Source: an uncultured Deferribacteraceae bacterium (GTDB taxonomy: Bacteria; Chrysiogenota; Deferribacteres; CAMZNJ01). Taken from it: 64,000 nucleotides of DNA. The translations under genes and the position numbers were made by a program. Shown here piece by piece: positions 26,932 to 34,340 of this stretch; position 1 is the stretch's first letter, and each line of letters starts with the position of its first letter. The notes beneath the pieces were generated by a model that searched no databases, had not been told where the DNA came from, and saw only the letters and a program-made list of their open reading frames with translations. The DNA lies in contig CAMZNS010000032.1 in NCBI GenBank assembly GCA_947313855.1, forward strand, positions 1-64,000, in the 5' to 3' direction.

Positions 26932-28086
26932 ATGCCTTACAGCGATGAGCGTAACCAGCATGAACATAGCCATAGCCATAACCATAACCATAGTAATCGT
27001 GGCGAACTTGTGTCCAGCCTCCTACCTGTGCACATCGTTCATACTGCCGACACACTCTCCACAGCGATGGCTCATGCCGTCATGGAGCACATAACGCGTA
27101 TGGTTCATGAGAGCTCGACCGTGAACGCACCCGTGAACACACCCGCGAACACGAGCTCGCCCGTGAACAACACACCCGTGAGCACGAGCTCGCCAACAAA
27201 TAGCACTGATAACACTAGCAACACTGACAGTCGCATTGTTGTCCACCAATGTATTCGCGACTACGACTTCTTCCAACATATCACACATATTGCCACCAGC
27301 ATTGCCAATCCATCCGTTAATGGGTCTATCATCGCAATCGACATGCACGGGATTCAGAGCTTCCACGCCGCCGTTGCTGTGCCCGGAATAGTTTCTGCAC
27401 AGTGCTACGACGAGTTTACCAGCCAAATGACACGTGCACACAATGATGCCAAATGTATTACCCTTGCGTCGTCCATACTGTCGCCAAGCCTAGGGAGTCG
27501 CATTGCTGAGTTGTTCCTTACGACAGAGTTTGAGGGTGGGCGACATGCCGACAGGTTGAGGCTTCTTCATGGCATCCGGAGCAGTGCGACCGCGACCGCG
27601 ACCGCAACCGCAACCGCAACCGCAACCGCAACCGCAACCGCAACCGCAACCGCAACCACGTTGATTGCCATCGGTTGCGATCACAGTGCACTCCAACACA
27701 AGAATGAGATTAAGGCATACATCGAAGGGATGACGGTTCCGGGTAGCTCGAGTCATGTTTGCAAAGTTGTGGATGTTGGCACAAATACCACTGAAAGTGT
27801 ACATTACCCGAACTATGGGGAGGCAGTGGGTCGCTTGGTTGCCTCAGGCGAGGTTCACCTAGGGATTGTAATTTGTGGCACAGGTGTGGGGATAGTGAAT
27901 GCTGCGAGCAAGGTTGATGGCGTGCGTAGCACCCTAGCGTTACACCCTAGCACGGCATACATTTCGCAATCGATGTACAGCTGCAACGTACTCGCCATAG
28001 GTGCACGTACGACAGGTGTGGGTGTGGCGTTGGAGCTTGTTGAGTCGTTTGTTACGTCATGGCACCAGTATCGCCTAGCCCACTAG
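26932..28086 (+). CDS. Tandem RpiB-RpiB fusion, sugar-phosphate isomerase family
   Basis: RpiB/LacAB enzymes interconvert aldose and ketose phosphates (ribose-5-P/ribulose-5-P). They are normally about 150-residue dimers with the active site at the subunit interface. Here two RpiB-like domains lie in one chain. The N domain (about 33-215) keeps the C-terminal-half signatures PGIVSAQCYD, AHNDA (169-173) and TEFEGGRH (198-205), but lacks the catalytic Cys (IIAIDMHG at 133-140) and the GCDH motif. The C domain (243-384) has GCDHS (D250, H251) and CGTG (C315), but lacks HND and EGGRH. An (Ala-Thr)12 linker joins them. A His-rich leader (HEHSHSHNHNH) precedes. AGGGG lies 8 nt before the ATG. Probably one composite active site per chain. 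Confidence 0.8.
   Translation: MPYSDERNQHEHSHSHNHNHSNRGELVSSLLPVHIVHTADTLSTAMAHAVMEHITRMVHESSTVNAPVNTPANTSSPVNNTPVSTSSPTNSTDNTSNTDSRIVVHQCIRDYDFFQHITHIATSIANPSVNGSIIAIDMHGIQSFHAAVAVPGIVSAQCYDEFTSQMTRAHNDAKCITLASSILSPSLGSRIAELFLTTEFEGGRHADRLRLLHGIRSSATATATATATATATATATATATATTLIAIGCDHSALQHKNEIKAYIEGMTVPGSSSHVCKVVDVGTNTTESVHYPNYGEAVGRLVASGEVHLGIVICGTGVGIVNAASKVDGVRSTLALHPSTAYISQSMYSCNVLAIGARTTGVGVALELVESFVTSWHQYRLAH
27586..27657 (+). repeat. 6-bp repeat encoding the (Ala-Thr)12 linker
   Basis: Twelve units of GCGACC or GCAACC lie exactly between the two RpiB-like domains. Such short units are prone to length change in steps of two residues, which keeps the frame. Confidence 0.95.
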
Positions 28087-28164
28087 AGCTAACTTGGTTA
28101 GTGCATCAGCTACGGCGATGGCGTCGTCATGGCACCAGTATCGCCTAGCCCACTAGAGCTAACT
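28055..28164 (+). repeat. 40-bp direct repeat joining rpiB and flgH ends
   Basis: Identical 40-bp copies at 28055-28094 and 28125-28164 begin CGTCATGGCACCAGTATCGC. The first holds the rpiB-like stop codon, and the second supplies the last codon and stop of flgH on the other strand. Confidence 0.95.
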
Positions 28165-28962
28165 AAACGGCCAGAGCCAGTCTACAACTTTGCTGAATAG
28201 CCCTGTGTTCCTCGTATCAGAGATCATCCCTTTCCCGGAGTAGCTAATCTGTGCGTTAGCGATATTTTGCGATGAAACCACGTTGTTTGCGTTAATATCT
28301 TTGGGACGAATCAGTCCTCGAATGGACATTATCTGCTTCTCATTATCCACAACAATTTCACGGTGCCCTTCAATTACCAGATTGCCTGATGGTAGTACTC
28401 GCAAAACTGTTGCTGCGATTGTTGCCTGTATCTGATCTTGCCTTGTGTTTGAGCCTTGCCCGGCAAAAGATGACGTGTACTGCGTGCCTAGGTTTGGCGA
28501 AAAGCCCACTCCACTGCCGAGGAAGTTTGTTATGCCAAGGTCGAGTGGCAGTCCTCCCAGTGCTGTTGCCGAGGCTCCCACGGATGAGGTTTTCCCCGTT
28601 GTTGCACTCCCTGTGTTGGTTGCGGATGATGATTCTGAAATGATTACGGTAATAAGGTCGCCCACTTGTCGTCCTTTGTAGTCGGCAAACAGGTCGCTTT
28701 TGTATTCGTTATTTGCCCACAGTGATGCTGTACGCGAGGATTTTTGTGCAACTTGGTTATCGTAGTCTTCCATGAGAGCCACGTAGTCCACGGATGGTTC
28801 GAATGCCACACTGTCTGTGTTTACGCGGGCACATCCCCCCAGTGGCAATAGCATCAGCGACGCCAACGCAACCGATGCAAGCACAGAAACCTTTTTCAGA
28901 TTCATCGTAGGTGTATGGTTGGTTATGGTTTGTGGGATGGTAGTAGTTTTTGTGTTAATCAT
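28159..28962 (-). CDS. flgH: Flagellar L-ring lipoprotein FlgH
   Basis: FlgH forms the outer-membrane L ring around the flagellar rod. The lipoprotein signal ends LLPLGGC (lipobox), with the mature protein starting at that Cys. Family segments include SLWANNEYKSDLFADYKGRQVGDLITVIISESSSA, SGNLVIEGHREIVVDNEKQIMSIRGLIRPKDI and ISYSGKGMISDTRN. The ATG at 28962 has AAGGGT 6 nt upstream; an internal ATG at 28905 would give a more normal signal peptide but lacks a ribosome site. It lies about 9 kb from flgI, on the same strand and downstream of csrA. The terminal codons come from a duplicated segment shared with the convergent rpiB-like gene. Confidence 0.95.
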   Translation of the reverse strand: MINTKTTTIPQTITNHTPTMNLKKVSVLASVALASLMLLPLGGCARVNTDSVAFEPSVDYVALMEDYDNQVAQKSSRTASLWANNEYKSDLFADYKGRQVGDLITVIISESSSATNTGSATTGKTSSVGASATALGGLPLDLGITNFLGSGVGFSPNLGTQYTSSFAGQGSNTRQDQIQATIAATVLRVLPSGNLVIEGHREIVVDNEKQIMSIRGLIRPKDINANNVVSSQNIANAQISYSGKGMISDTRNTGLFSKVVDWLWPFS

Positions 28963-29004
28963 AGGCGTACCCTTATGTTATAATCTCATGGTTTTCATAT
29001 TAGC

Positions 29005-29036
29005 AACCCCCCTCACAGAAGCCTATGAGAGGGGTT
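29005..29036 (-). promoter_or_regulatory. Hairpin in the flgH leader
   Basis: AACCCCCCTCA and TGAGAGGGGTT pair with one mismatch around a 10-nt loop, 43 nt before the flgH start. No U tract follows on either strand, so it is more likely a leader structure than a terminator. Confidence 0.4.
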
Positions 29037-29173
29037 AGTGGTTTATCCTAATAGCGGATGTTGTGTTTTTGAGTAATAATTTTAACAGCAAGTGTTTGTG
29101 GTAAAAGTTAGTATGAAGTCGTCACTTGCGTACTGTAGAGCTTTTGGGCAACAGTTGAAGGTTCTTGTTCTGT

Positions 29174-29266
29174 TTAGAGAACTTGGAACATGGAAAGAAC
29201 ATCATCAATCTTAGTTGCAACTTGGTAGATTCCTGTGAAAATAATCACATTGATTATTGCTTTCAT
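29174..29266 (-). CDS. Candidate 30-residue small protein
   Basis: The ORF begins MKAIINVIIFTGIYQVATKI and runs 30 codons to TAA. It has AAGGGTG 6 nt before its ATG and a sigma-54-type promoter about 60 nt further upstream, in the correct direction. The N-terminal two thirds is hydrophobic, the end amphipathic (DDVLSMFQVL), so it could be a small membrane protein. It could also be a leader peptide or chance ORF inside a small RNA. No family is recognised. Confidence 0.4.
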   Translation of the reverse strand: MKAIINVIIFTGIYQVATKIDDVLSMFQVL

Positions 29267-29325
29267 AATGCACACCCTTCGTTTTATTTTGATAAATAAA
29301 ACTTATGTAATATGCATAGTAAGTA

Positions 29326-29340
29326 GCAACAAGCATGCCA
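29326..29340 (-). promoter_or_regulatory. Sigma-54 promoter before the small ORF/flgH
   Basis: Read on the minus strand: TGGCAT-GCTTG-TTGCT, with GG-N10-GC exactly spaced and 5/6 match to TGGCAC. Transcription would start near 29315, entering the 30-codon ORF and then flgH. Confidence 0.6.
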
Positions 29341-29452
29341 ACTTCGGACTATGGTGCTAATTTTTTGGGGATAAGTTGTTGATGAGGGGTTAAACCCTCC
29401 ATAGATAAAGGGTTTCGGGTGGTAGCTAAGTTTTGTGAATTATGTAGACGTG

Positions 29453-29686
29453 TTAATCTTTGGTATGTTTTTTACGCAGTTGCTCCAACGCTGAGGAACT
29501 CTTTACCTTCGTTGCCTGCCTATTTTCCTCCAAAACCATGTCAAATATCTCTTTACGCAAAATATGATACTTCATCGGAGCTTCAATACCCACTTTCACA
29601 GCATTGGCACTAATATCCACAATTTTGAACTCAATCAGCCCATCGATCATTATACTTTCGTTTAGCTTTCGTGACAGTACAAGCAT
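29453..29686 (-). CDS. csrA: Carbon storage regulator CsrA
   Basis: CsrA is a dimeric RNA-binding translational regulator; in FliW-containing bacteria it represses flagellin mRNA. The protein starts MLVLSRKLNESIMIDG, then IEFKIVDISANAVKVGIEAP and the RNA-contact region LRKEIF. At 77 residues it has a typical length with a basic tail. The start at 29686 is preferred to the in-frame GTG at 29698, because AGAGG sits about 10 nt before 29686 and overlaps the alternative. It follows fliW by 57 bp. Confidence 0.96.
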   Translation of the reverse strand: MLVLSRKLNESIMIDGLIEFKIVDISANAVKVGIEAPMKYHILRKEIFDMVLEENRQATKVKSSSALEQLRKKHTKD

Positions 29687-29743
29687 TGTTGCAAACACCT
29701 CTGACGTTTCTAGTTTTTGTATCTGTACTTAGGGTACTGTGTG

Positions 29744-30199
29744 TTAGGCGAATATCTTTGTTCGCAGTCCGAGTGTTTCGTCATCCAAGACAAACTGCAT
29801 GGCAAAGCGTTTTTCAAGGTTGAGGAGGATGGGTGCACGCATATTGACTGTAGCCTGTTCGATATTGGAGTGCATCCGTACTACTCCGAATAAGTTTAGG
29901 GAGTTTTTGTTGTTAGCATCCGCCTCGAGCACTTCGTAACATGAGTCTGGTATTTGTGGGTCGTAATCCACCCCTGAGCTTTGCATATCGAGTAGTATAA
30001 ATATTAAGTCGGGCTCTTCAATGCACACAAGGCGGTAGAATGGCATCTCGCCATCGTTGCCCACAAGTAGGAACTGCCTACGGAATGGGTAGCCGATAAT
30101 CGGTGCTGCAAAGTTCACGATATCGCTACGCGAGTAGTTTACTGATCCTAAGCCGTCTATCTCTATTTGGAATTTCTCTTCGACTACTTGACGAGACAT
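29744..30199 (-). CDS. fliW: Flagellar assembly factor FliW
   Basis: FliW binds CsrA and flagellin, releasing CsrA's repression when flagellin is exported. Family signatures: GFPFLLVG-like stretch RRQFLLVGNDGEMPFYRLVCIEEPDLIFILLD, FGVVRMHSNIEQATVNMRAPILLN and a C-terminal Q-x-V-L-D. The ATG at 30199 has GGAGG 5 nt upstream, so the 8-residue longer reading is rejected. Between flgL and fliW is a strong hairpin. Confidence 0.95.
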   Translation of the reverse strand: MSRQVVEEKFQIEIDGLGSVNYSRSDIVNFAAPIIGYPFRRQFLLVGNDGEMPFYRLVCIEEPDLIFILLDMQSSGVDYDPQIPDSCYEVLEADANNKNSLNLFGVVRMHSNIEQATVNMRAPILLNLEKRFAMQFVLDDETLGLRTKIFA

Positions 30200-30249
30200 C
30201 AATCCTCCACCATATTGATCCATTAAGCTTGTACAGTAGCAGTCCTATC

Positions 30250-30271
30250 CCGGTGAAATATTTGTCACCGG
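30250..30271 (-). promoter_or_regulatory. Hairpin between flgL and fliW
   Basis: CCGGTGA and TCACCGG form a perfect 7-bp stem with an 8-nt loop directly after the flgL stop. There is no U tract, so it could be an RNA-processing or stability element, or a partial terminator. GGA words follow it in the fliW leader. Confidence 0.45.
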
Positions 30272-30275
30272 TGCC

Positions 30276-33200
30276 CTAAATATAGTTCATTAGGGATAGA
30301 CCTAGTATTCTGCTTGTTGCTTGCAGTGCTGTTTCGTATATCAGCATGGACTGTTGATAGTTATTCGTTATGTTGTAGATATCGTTTTCGGTAGATCCTA
30401 GGTAGTTGGATCGGAACTGTTCTAGGTTGAGGTTTATCCGTTCGTTAAACGATATCTGGGAGCTTACAATATTCCCTCTGTTACCTATATCGGCATAAAT
30501 GCTATTTACCTGAGAGGCAATTTTGTCGAATATGTCAATTTCCTGTTGTACTCCTGATCCGAGTGCGGTGGTGAAGTTGTTGCCACGCATTACACTCCCT
30601 GAGTCGAACCCCAAGGAGATTCCGTCTGCTACGAAATAGTTTTGGTTGGCAGTTTTGATGTTAATGTTGTCCACTATTCTGCCTGCGGAATCGGTAATGG
30701 CAACGCTCAAGGACTCCCCTGCACGTGCAAACCCTAGCACTATGTTGTTTTCAGCCCTTGGATCGTGGTTCCCCTCGACAAACCCCACTGTTGTGTTGGC
30801 TTTGTTGACCACAAATCCAAACCCTTTATCCCCTGTGCGTACGGCGGTGAAGAATGTGTCAAGACCGGCTGTGGCAAGCTCTGTTGCCAGATCGTCCATG
30901 AGGTTGTTGAAGCCTGTGGTGCTGTAGTCTTTGTTGGGGATGGTAATGGATTGTGTCTGTACTTGCGTCCCGACCATGTATCGGAAAGTTAGTGTTCGTT
31001 CGTCCACAGATGCTTTTGACAGATCGAGGCTTACCATGTCTGCAACGGGGCTGATGAGGTCAGTACCTTTGTATCCTACGCCTAGGGGGTTGTTGGGGGA
31101 GGCGGACAGATACCCTGTGCCACTAGTGTACGTTGGCGTAATGGTGTCGCCACTACCTGCAAACGTTATCAGTGTATTGAGCACTGCTGAGGCTGATATC
31201 TGGTTGTTTATCTCTGTGGCGAGTGCATCGACGTCGCCATAGTTGTTGGCTGGTATGGTGATGGTGTCGCTCACCCAAGTATTTGTTCCGAGGTCGAAGG
31301 TTTTGATGGTCATATCTTGTGCAACGGCAATATTTAGGTTGACGGGGAAAGGATCCCCTGTTGGCTTCCCCGCATCGAGGGCAATAATTGCCGCATCACT
31401 TTGTGCCGCTAGGTTTATGTTGCTTGTGCCCGCCCCAGACTTTACCACGAGGGTGCCACCATTGTCGTGTGCTACTATCCCTACTGCTTTGAATGCGGGG
31501 TCGTTATTGATTGCGTCGATGATAAGTTTGTTTTGCTGTTTGAGGGTCATACCTGTGGGGTAGCTTGTTGCGGGGATTTGAACGGGGATGGTGCGAAGTG
31601 TGTCTTTGTCGTTATCCCATACCTCCACGTCGAACAGGATATCGCCTAGGGCGGGGCTAACGAGGGTGGTGTTGGCGTACTCCAAGCGAAGCTCGTCTTG
31701 GAGGTACGACTCGGGGGACGAAGCGAACTGATTAACATTGAATCCCCATGTATCGTTGTTGTAGCCGGTGTATTGCCCTGAGAAGAATGCCTTTGCGAGG
31801 AGATCGTTGTTCGGATCGAGGGCCCATTCGCTTGGTGACAGGTCGCCATTGTCGCGAACATTGTTGCTCAAGGCGTCTTCTAGGTTTTGGATGGCGTTAA
31901 ATATGTTTACGTTACTGCCCTGCTCCGTAATATGCATATCCCCTAGGCGAAGGTTGTTGCCACCACTTAGTGCGATGGTGAAGTTCCTGTCCACGCCTAT
32001 GTTTGCTGCATCAATGGGGGGAGTCCACGAGATCCCCTGCTTCAGATCCACAGGACCACCCTTGTAGTCGGCAACTGTACCGCTAGCTATGGGACCACCC
32101 TTTTTGCTTACGATATTGTAGGTTAAGTCGAACCGACCACCAACGTTGTCTATGCGATAGCTAACATCCCAGTCCATGTCCCCTTGACCATCGTAAGAGC
32201 CACTTATAATTTGGTCGGTGTACCCCAACGAGCGATCGATACCTCTGTTGTCGGGGGTCATGCTCAAGGATAGGCGACTGTCGGAACCGCTGTACAAATC
32301 CTCCACAACAATCTGACCGACGCTGTTGATGGAAACGATTGCTGAGCCGTTGTAGAAGTTGTTGGCGAAGTTGAGGAGATCCTCGAACGATTTGTTGACA
32401 GGGGCGGAGTAGTCGCGACCCAAGGTTGCACTGTGCAGGGTGCCGTTGGACATGATGGACAGGGATGTGTTCTCGCCGTAATTCTCATTCTCGAAGGTGT
32501 AGGTTATGTCGTAAACGTCGGCAACACCAGTGGCAACAACGTGGGATTGGATGTTAAACCCTGTGTCCATACTCATCTGCTTGTTTATCATAAACTGAAT
32601 ATCTAACTCTGTCGAACCCGCAGGGATAGCTAACGTGTAGTCGTTGCCGTTGATGGTGTAGTTGTATGTACCCGAAGAGAGGTTTGTGTTGGTAGCGGTT
32701 AGTTGCAAAAACTCGTTGGCACCCGGTACCGTAAACGGACGAGTCGACAGGTTGAACTCGTTATCTTTCCCGTAGGTGAGGTTCCCCGTGTAGTCCTGAA
32801 ACTTGTCAAACCCCAAAGCGTTATCGATGTCGCCAAACGCTGAGAGGGAAACCTTATCCCCAACCTCATTGGTCATTATCATAAGTTGCTGTCCGTCGGC
32901 AACACTACGCAATTCGCCAGATATATCCACAACATGGCTAGTATCTTGAGGCGTGGGGGATAGTAGGGATGACCCAGCAAACGTTGCTGTTTTCATGGCA
33001 ACGTTGAAAGCGTCGGAAAGATTTTCCACACTACCATAATTCTTCGCCTCAAGCTCTACCTTGTAGTAACTACTGCCATAACGAACATAAGTAATACGTG
33101 CACTATCAGGGAGATCGGCTAAGTTAACATTAACCTCACTGGTGCCCGACACCCGTGCATTCCCCACAGGATGACCATAATGATCGCTTGCCCGAAACTG

Positions 33201-34211
33201 AATCGCATCACCGGGACTACTCTTCACACCATCCAATCCCGAAAACACGGAGGCTAAGTTTATTGGGAGACCGCTGTAGGTGTTGAGAAACGAACTCTGC
33301 AACGTCTTGTACGTGGACATGAATAAGGAGTTGCCTGAAACATTCAATGCCACATTGGAGTTGCTCCCTATCTGCGACACGATCTCACTGGAATCACCTT
33401 TGTACGTAATATCCGAACCCGCAACATAGGTGAAATGGTATTCGGTGAAAAGGTGCGTCGTATTTTCGGGTAGCTTTATGGCCATGCCACGACCTAGGTT
33501 GACCACCTTGCCAGGCTCGTATGCCACTGATGTTGAGAGCATCAACTTGTTGCCGTCACTCGTTGCATCATCGCTAGAGTTGGAGTCGATGGGTACGGCA
33601 TTCCCGTATTTGTCGTACAGGGTAAGCTCTGCCATACCGTTGGAAATTGTTACCCCCATGCGATAGTCGCCCTGAGGGAGCTCCCGCACGTCGCTGAATG
33701 TATCTGTGGCGAACAAAGCCCCGTCGCTGTTGTTGCTAGAGCGAATGTTCTTCACATCGTTGCTACCCTCAACAAACGGCGGTTCACCTGTGCCAAAACC
33801 ACCAAAAATATAGTGATCAAGGTAATCGGTGTTGGACAAACCAACAACCTGTTGCATAATGGACTTAATCGCCGAAGCCATGGAGCTCCTATCGCTAGCA
33901 CTAAGGGTATCGTTGGCACCCTGTATGGCGTAGTCGTTTTTGACAGTATTGATAATGTTCACTAGGGAACCAACGGCGGAATCCGACTCTGTCAGCCAGT
34001 GTGAGGCTTTGTCCGCATTGTCGCCATAGGATTGCAGAATATTTATTTGTTGCTGTGTTTTGAGGTAGAACGAGTAGGATCGAACGTCGTTTTCAGGGTT
34101 AATCAATTGGCGACCATTTAAAACACGCATGTAGTCTTGTTGCATGCGTTGGTTTGTGGACTGCATATGTGCTGCCCCTGTGTTGTACAAGCTGTTGAAT
34201 GTAACTCTCAT
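30276..34211 (-). CDS. flgL: Giant hook-filament junction protein FlgL
   Basis: FlgL (HAP3) joins hook to filament. The conserved flagellin-like D0/D1 ends are present: residues 1-165 (MRVTFNSLYNTGAAHMQSTN..., LNGRQLINPENDVRSYSFYL, DHYIFGGFGTGEPPF) and about 1235-1311 (NSIYADIGNRGNIVSSQISF to QATSRILGLSLMNYI). Between them lies about 1050 residues of beta-rich, Asn/Ser/Gly/Thr-rich sequence with repeated domains (for example two DSAGRIVDN/GDIDNALGF-like modules). FlgL is usually 300-500 residues, so the exposed D2/D3 region is greatly expanded. An adhesin-like surface is possible, but no known domain is recognised. The gene sits after flgK with a repeat-filled 128-bp gap. AGGAGC lies 8 nt before the ATG. 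Confidence 0.9.
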   Translation of the reverse strand: MRVTFNSLYNTGAAHMQSTNQRMQQDYMRVLNGRQLINPENDVRSYSFYLKTQQQINILQSYGDNADKASHWLTESDSAVGSLVNIINTVKNDYAIQGANDTLSASDRSSMASAIKSIMQQVVGLSNTDYLDHYIFGGFGTGEPPFVEGSNDVKNIRSSNNSDGALFATDTFSDVRELPQGDYRMGVTISNGMAELTLYDKYGNAVPIDSNSSDDATSDGNKLMLSTSVAYEPGKVVNLGRGMAIKLPENTTHLFTEYHFTYVAGSDITYKGDSSEIVSQIGSNSNVALNVSGNSLFMSTYKTLQSSFLNTYSGLPINLASVFSGLDGVKSSPGDAIQFRASDHYGHPVGNARVSGTSEVNVNLADLPDSARITYVRYGSSYYKVELEAKNYGSVENLSDAFNVAMKTATFAGSSLLSPTPQDTSHVVDISGELRSVADGQQLMIMTNEVGDKVSLSAFGDIDNALGFDKFQDYTGNLTYGKDNEFNLSTRPFTVPGANEFLQLTATNTNLSSGTYNYTINGNDYTLAIPAGSTELDIQFMINKQMSMDTGFNIQSHVVATGVADVYDITYTFENENYGENTSLSIMSNGTLHSATLGRDYSAPVNKSFEDLLNFANNFYNGSAIVSINSVGQIVVEDLYSGSDSRLSLSMTPDNRGIDRSLGYTDQIISGSYDGQGDMDWDVSYRIDNVGGRFDLTYNIVSKKGGPIASGTVADYKGGPVDLKQGISWTPPIDAANIGVDRNFTIALSGGNNLRLGDMHITEQGSNVNIFNAIQNLEDALSNNVRDNGDLSPSEWALDPNNDLLAKAFFSGQYTGYNNDTWGFNVNQFASSPESYLQDELRLEYANTTLVSPALGDILFDVEVWDNDKDTLRTIPVQIPATSYPTGMTLKQQNKLIIDAINNDPAFKAVGIVAHDNGGTLVVKSGAGTSNINLAAQSDAAIIALDAGKPTGDPFPVNLNIAVAQDMTIKTFDLGTNTWVSDTITIPANNYGDVDALATEINNQISASAVLNTLITFAGSGDTITPTYTSGTGYLSASPNNPLGVGYKGTDLISPVADMVSLDLSKASVDERTLTFRYMVGTQVQTQSITIPNKDYSTTGFNNLMDDLATELATAGLDTFFTAVRTGDKGFGFVVNKANTTVGFVEGNHDPRAENNIVLGFARAGESLSVAITDSAGRIVDNINIKTANQNYFVADGISLGFDSGSVMRGNNFTTALGSGVQQEIDIFDKIASQVNSIYADIGNRGNIVSSQISFNERINLNLEQFRSNYLGSTENDIYNITNNYQQSMLIYETALQATSRILGLSLMNYI

Positions 34212-34265
34212 GATTTTCCGCTCCTAAAAACATATTCGTGGGTAGTTGTGTGCGAACCCCTGCTA

Positions 34266-34340
34266 ACCAGCACTACACACCACGCCACACCTACCAACCA
34301 GCACCACACACCACGCACACCTACCAACTAGCACTACGGC
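34266..34340 (-). repeat. Intergenic 30-31-bp repeat between flgK and flgL
   Basis: ACCAGCACTACACACCACG / CACACCTACCA blocks recur at 34266, 34297 and 34327. The repeat ends at the flgK stop codon region. Confidence 0.8.

Larger units (their letters stand above)
28963..29452 (-). other. 490-bp csrA-flgH intergenic region
   Basis: This stretch has no long ORF. It holds an imperfect 11-bp inverted repeat (29005-29015 with 29026-29036), a candidate 30-codon ORF and an upstream sigma-54-like element, listed separately. A further palindrome GTTTTATTT-TGAT-AAATAAAAC-like lies near 29281-29303, and a GAGGG/CCCTC hairpin near 29385-29401 past the csrA stop. Confidence 0.6.

Noticed and set aside
26455-26991. 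Minus-strand 178-residue ORF with a GGVGGG run
   Set aside because: It is antisense to the beta-solenoid gene and its Gly run comes from the intergenic 12-bp array.
29383-29418. Rho-independent terminator after csrA
   Set aside because: GAGGG/CCCTC can pair, but the stem is only 5 bp and no U run follows on the minus strand.
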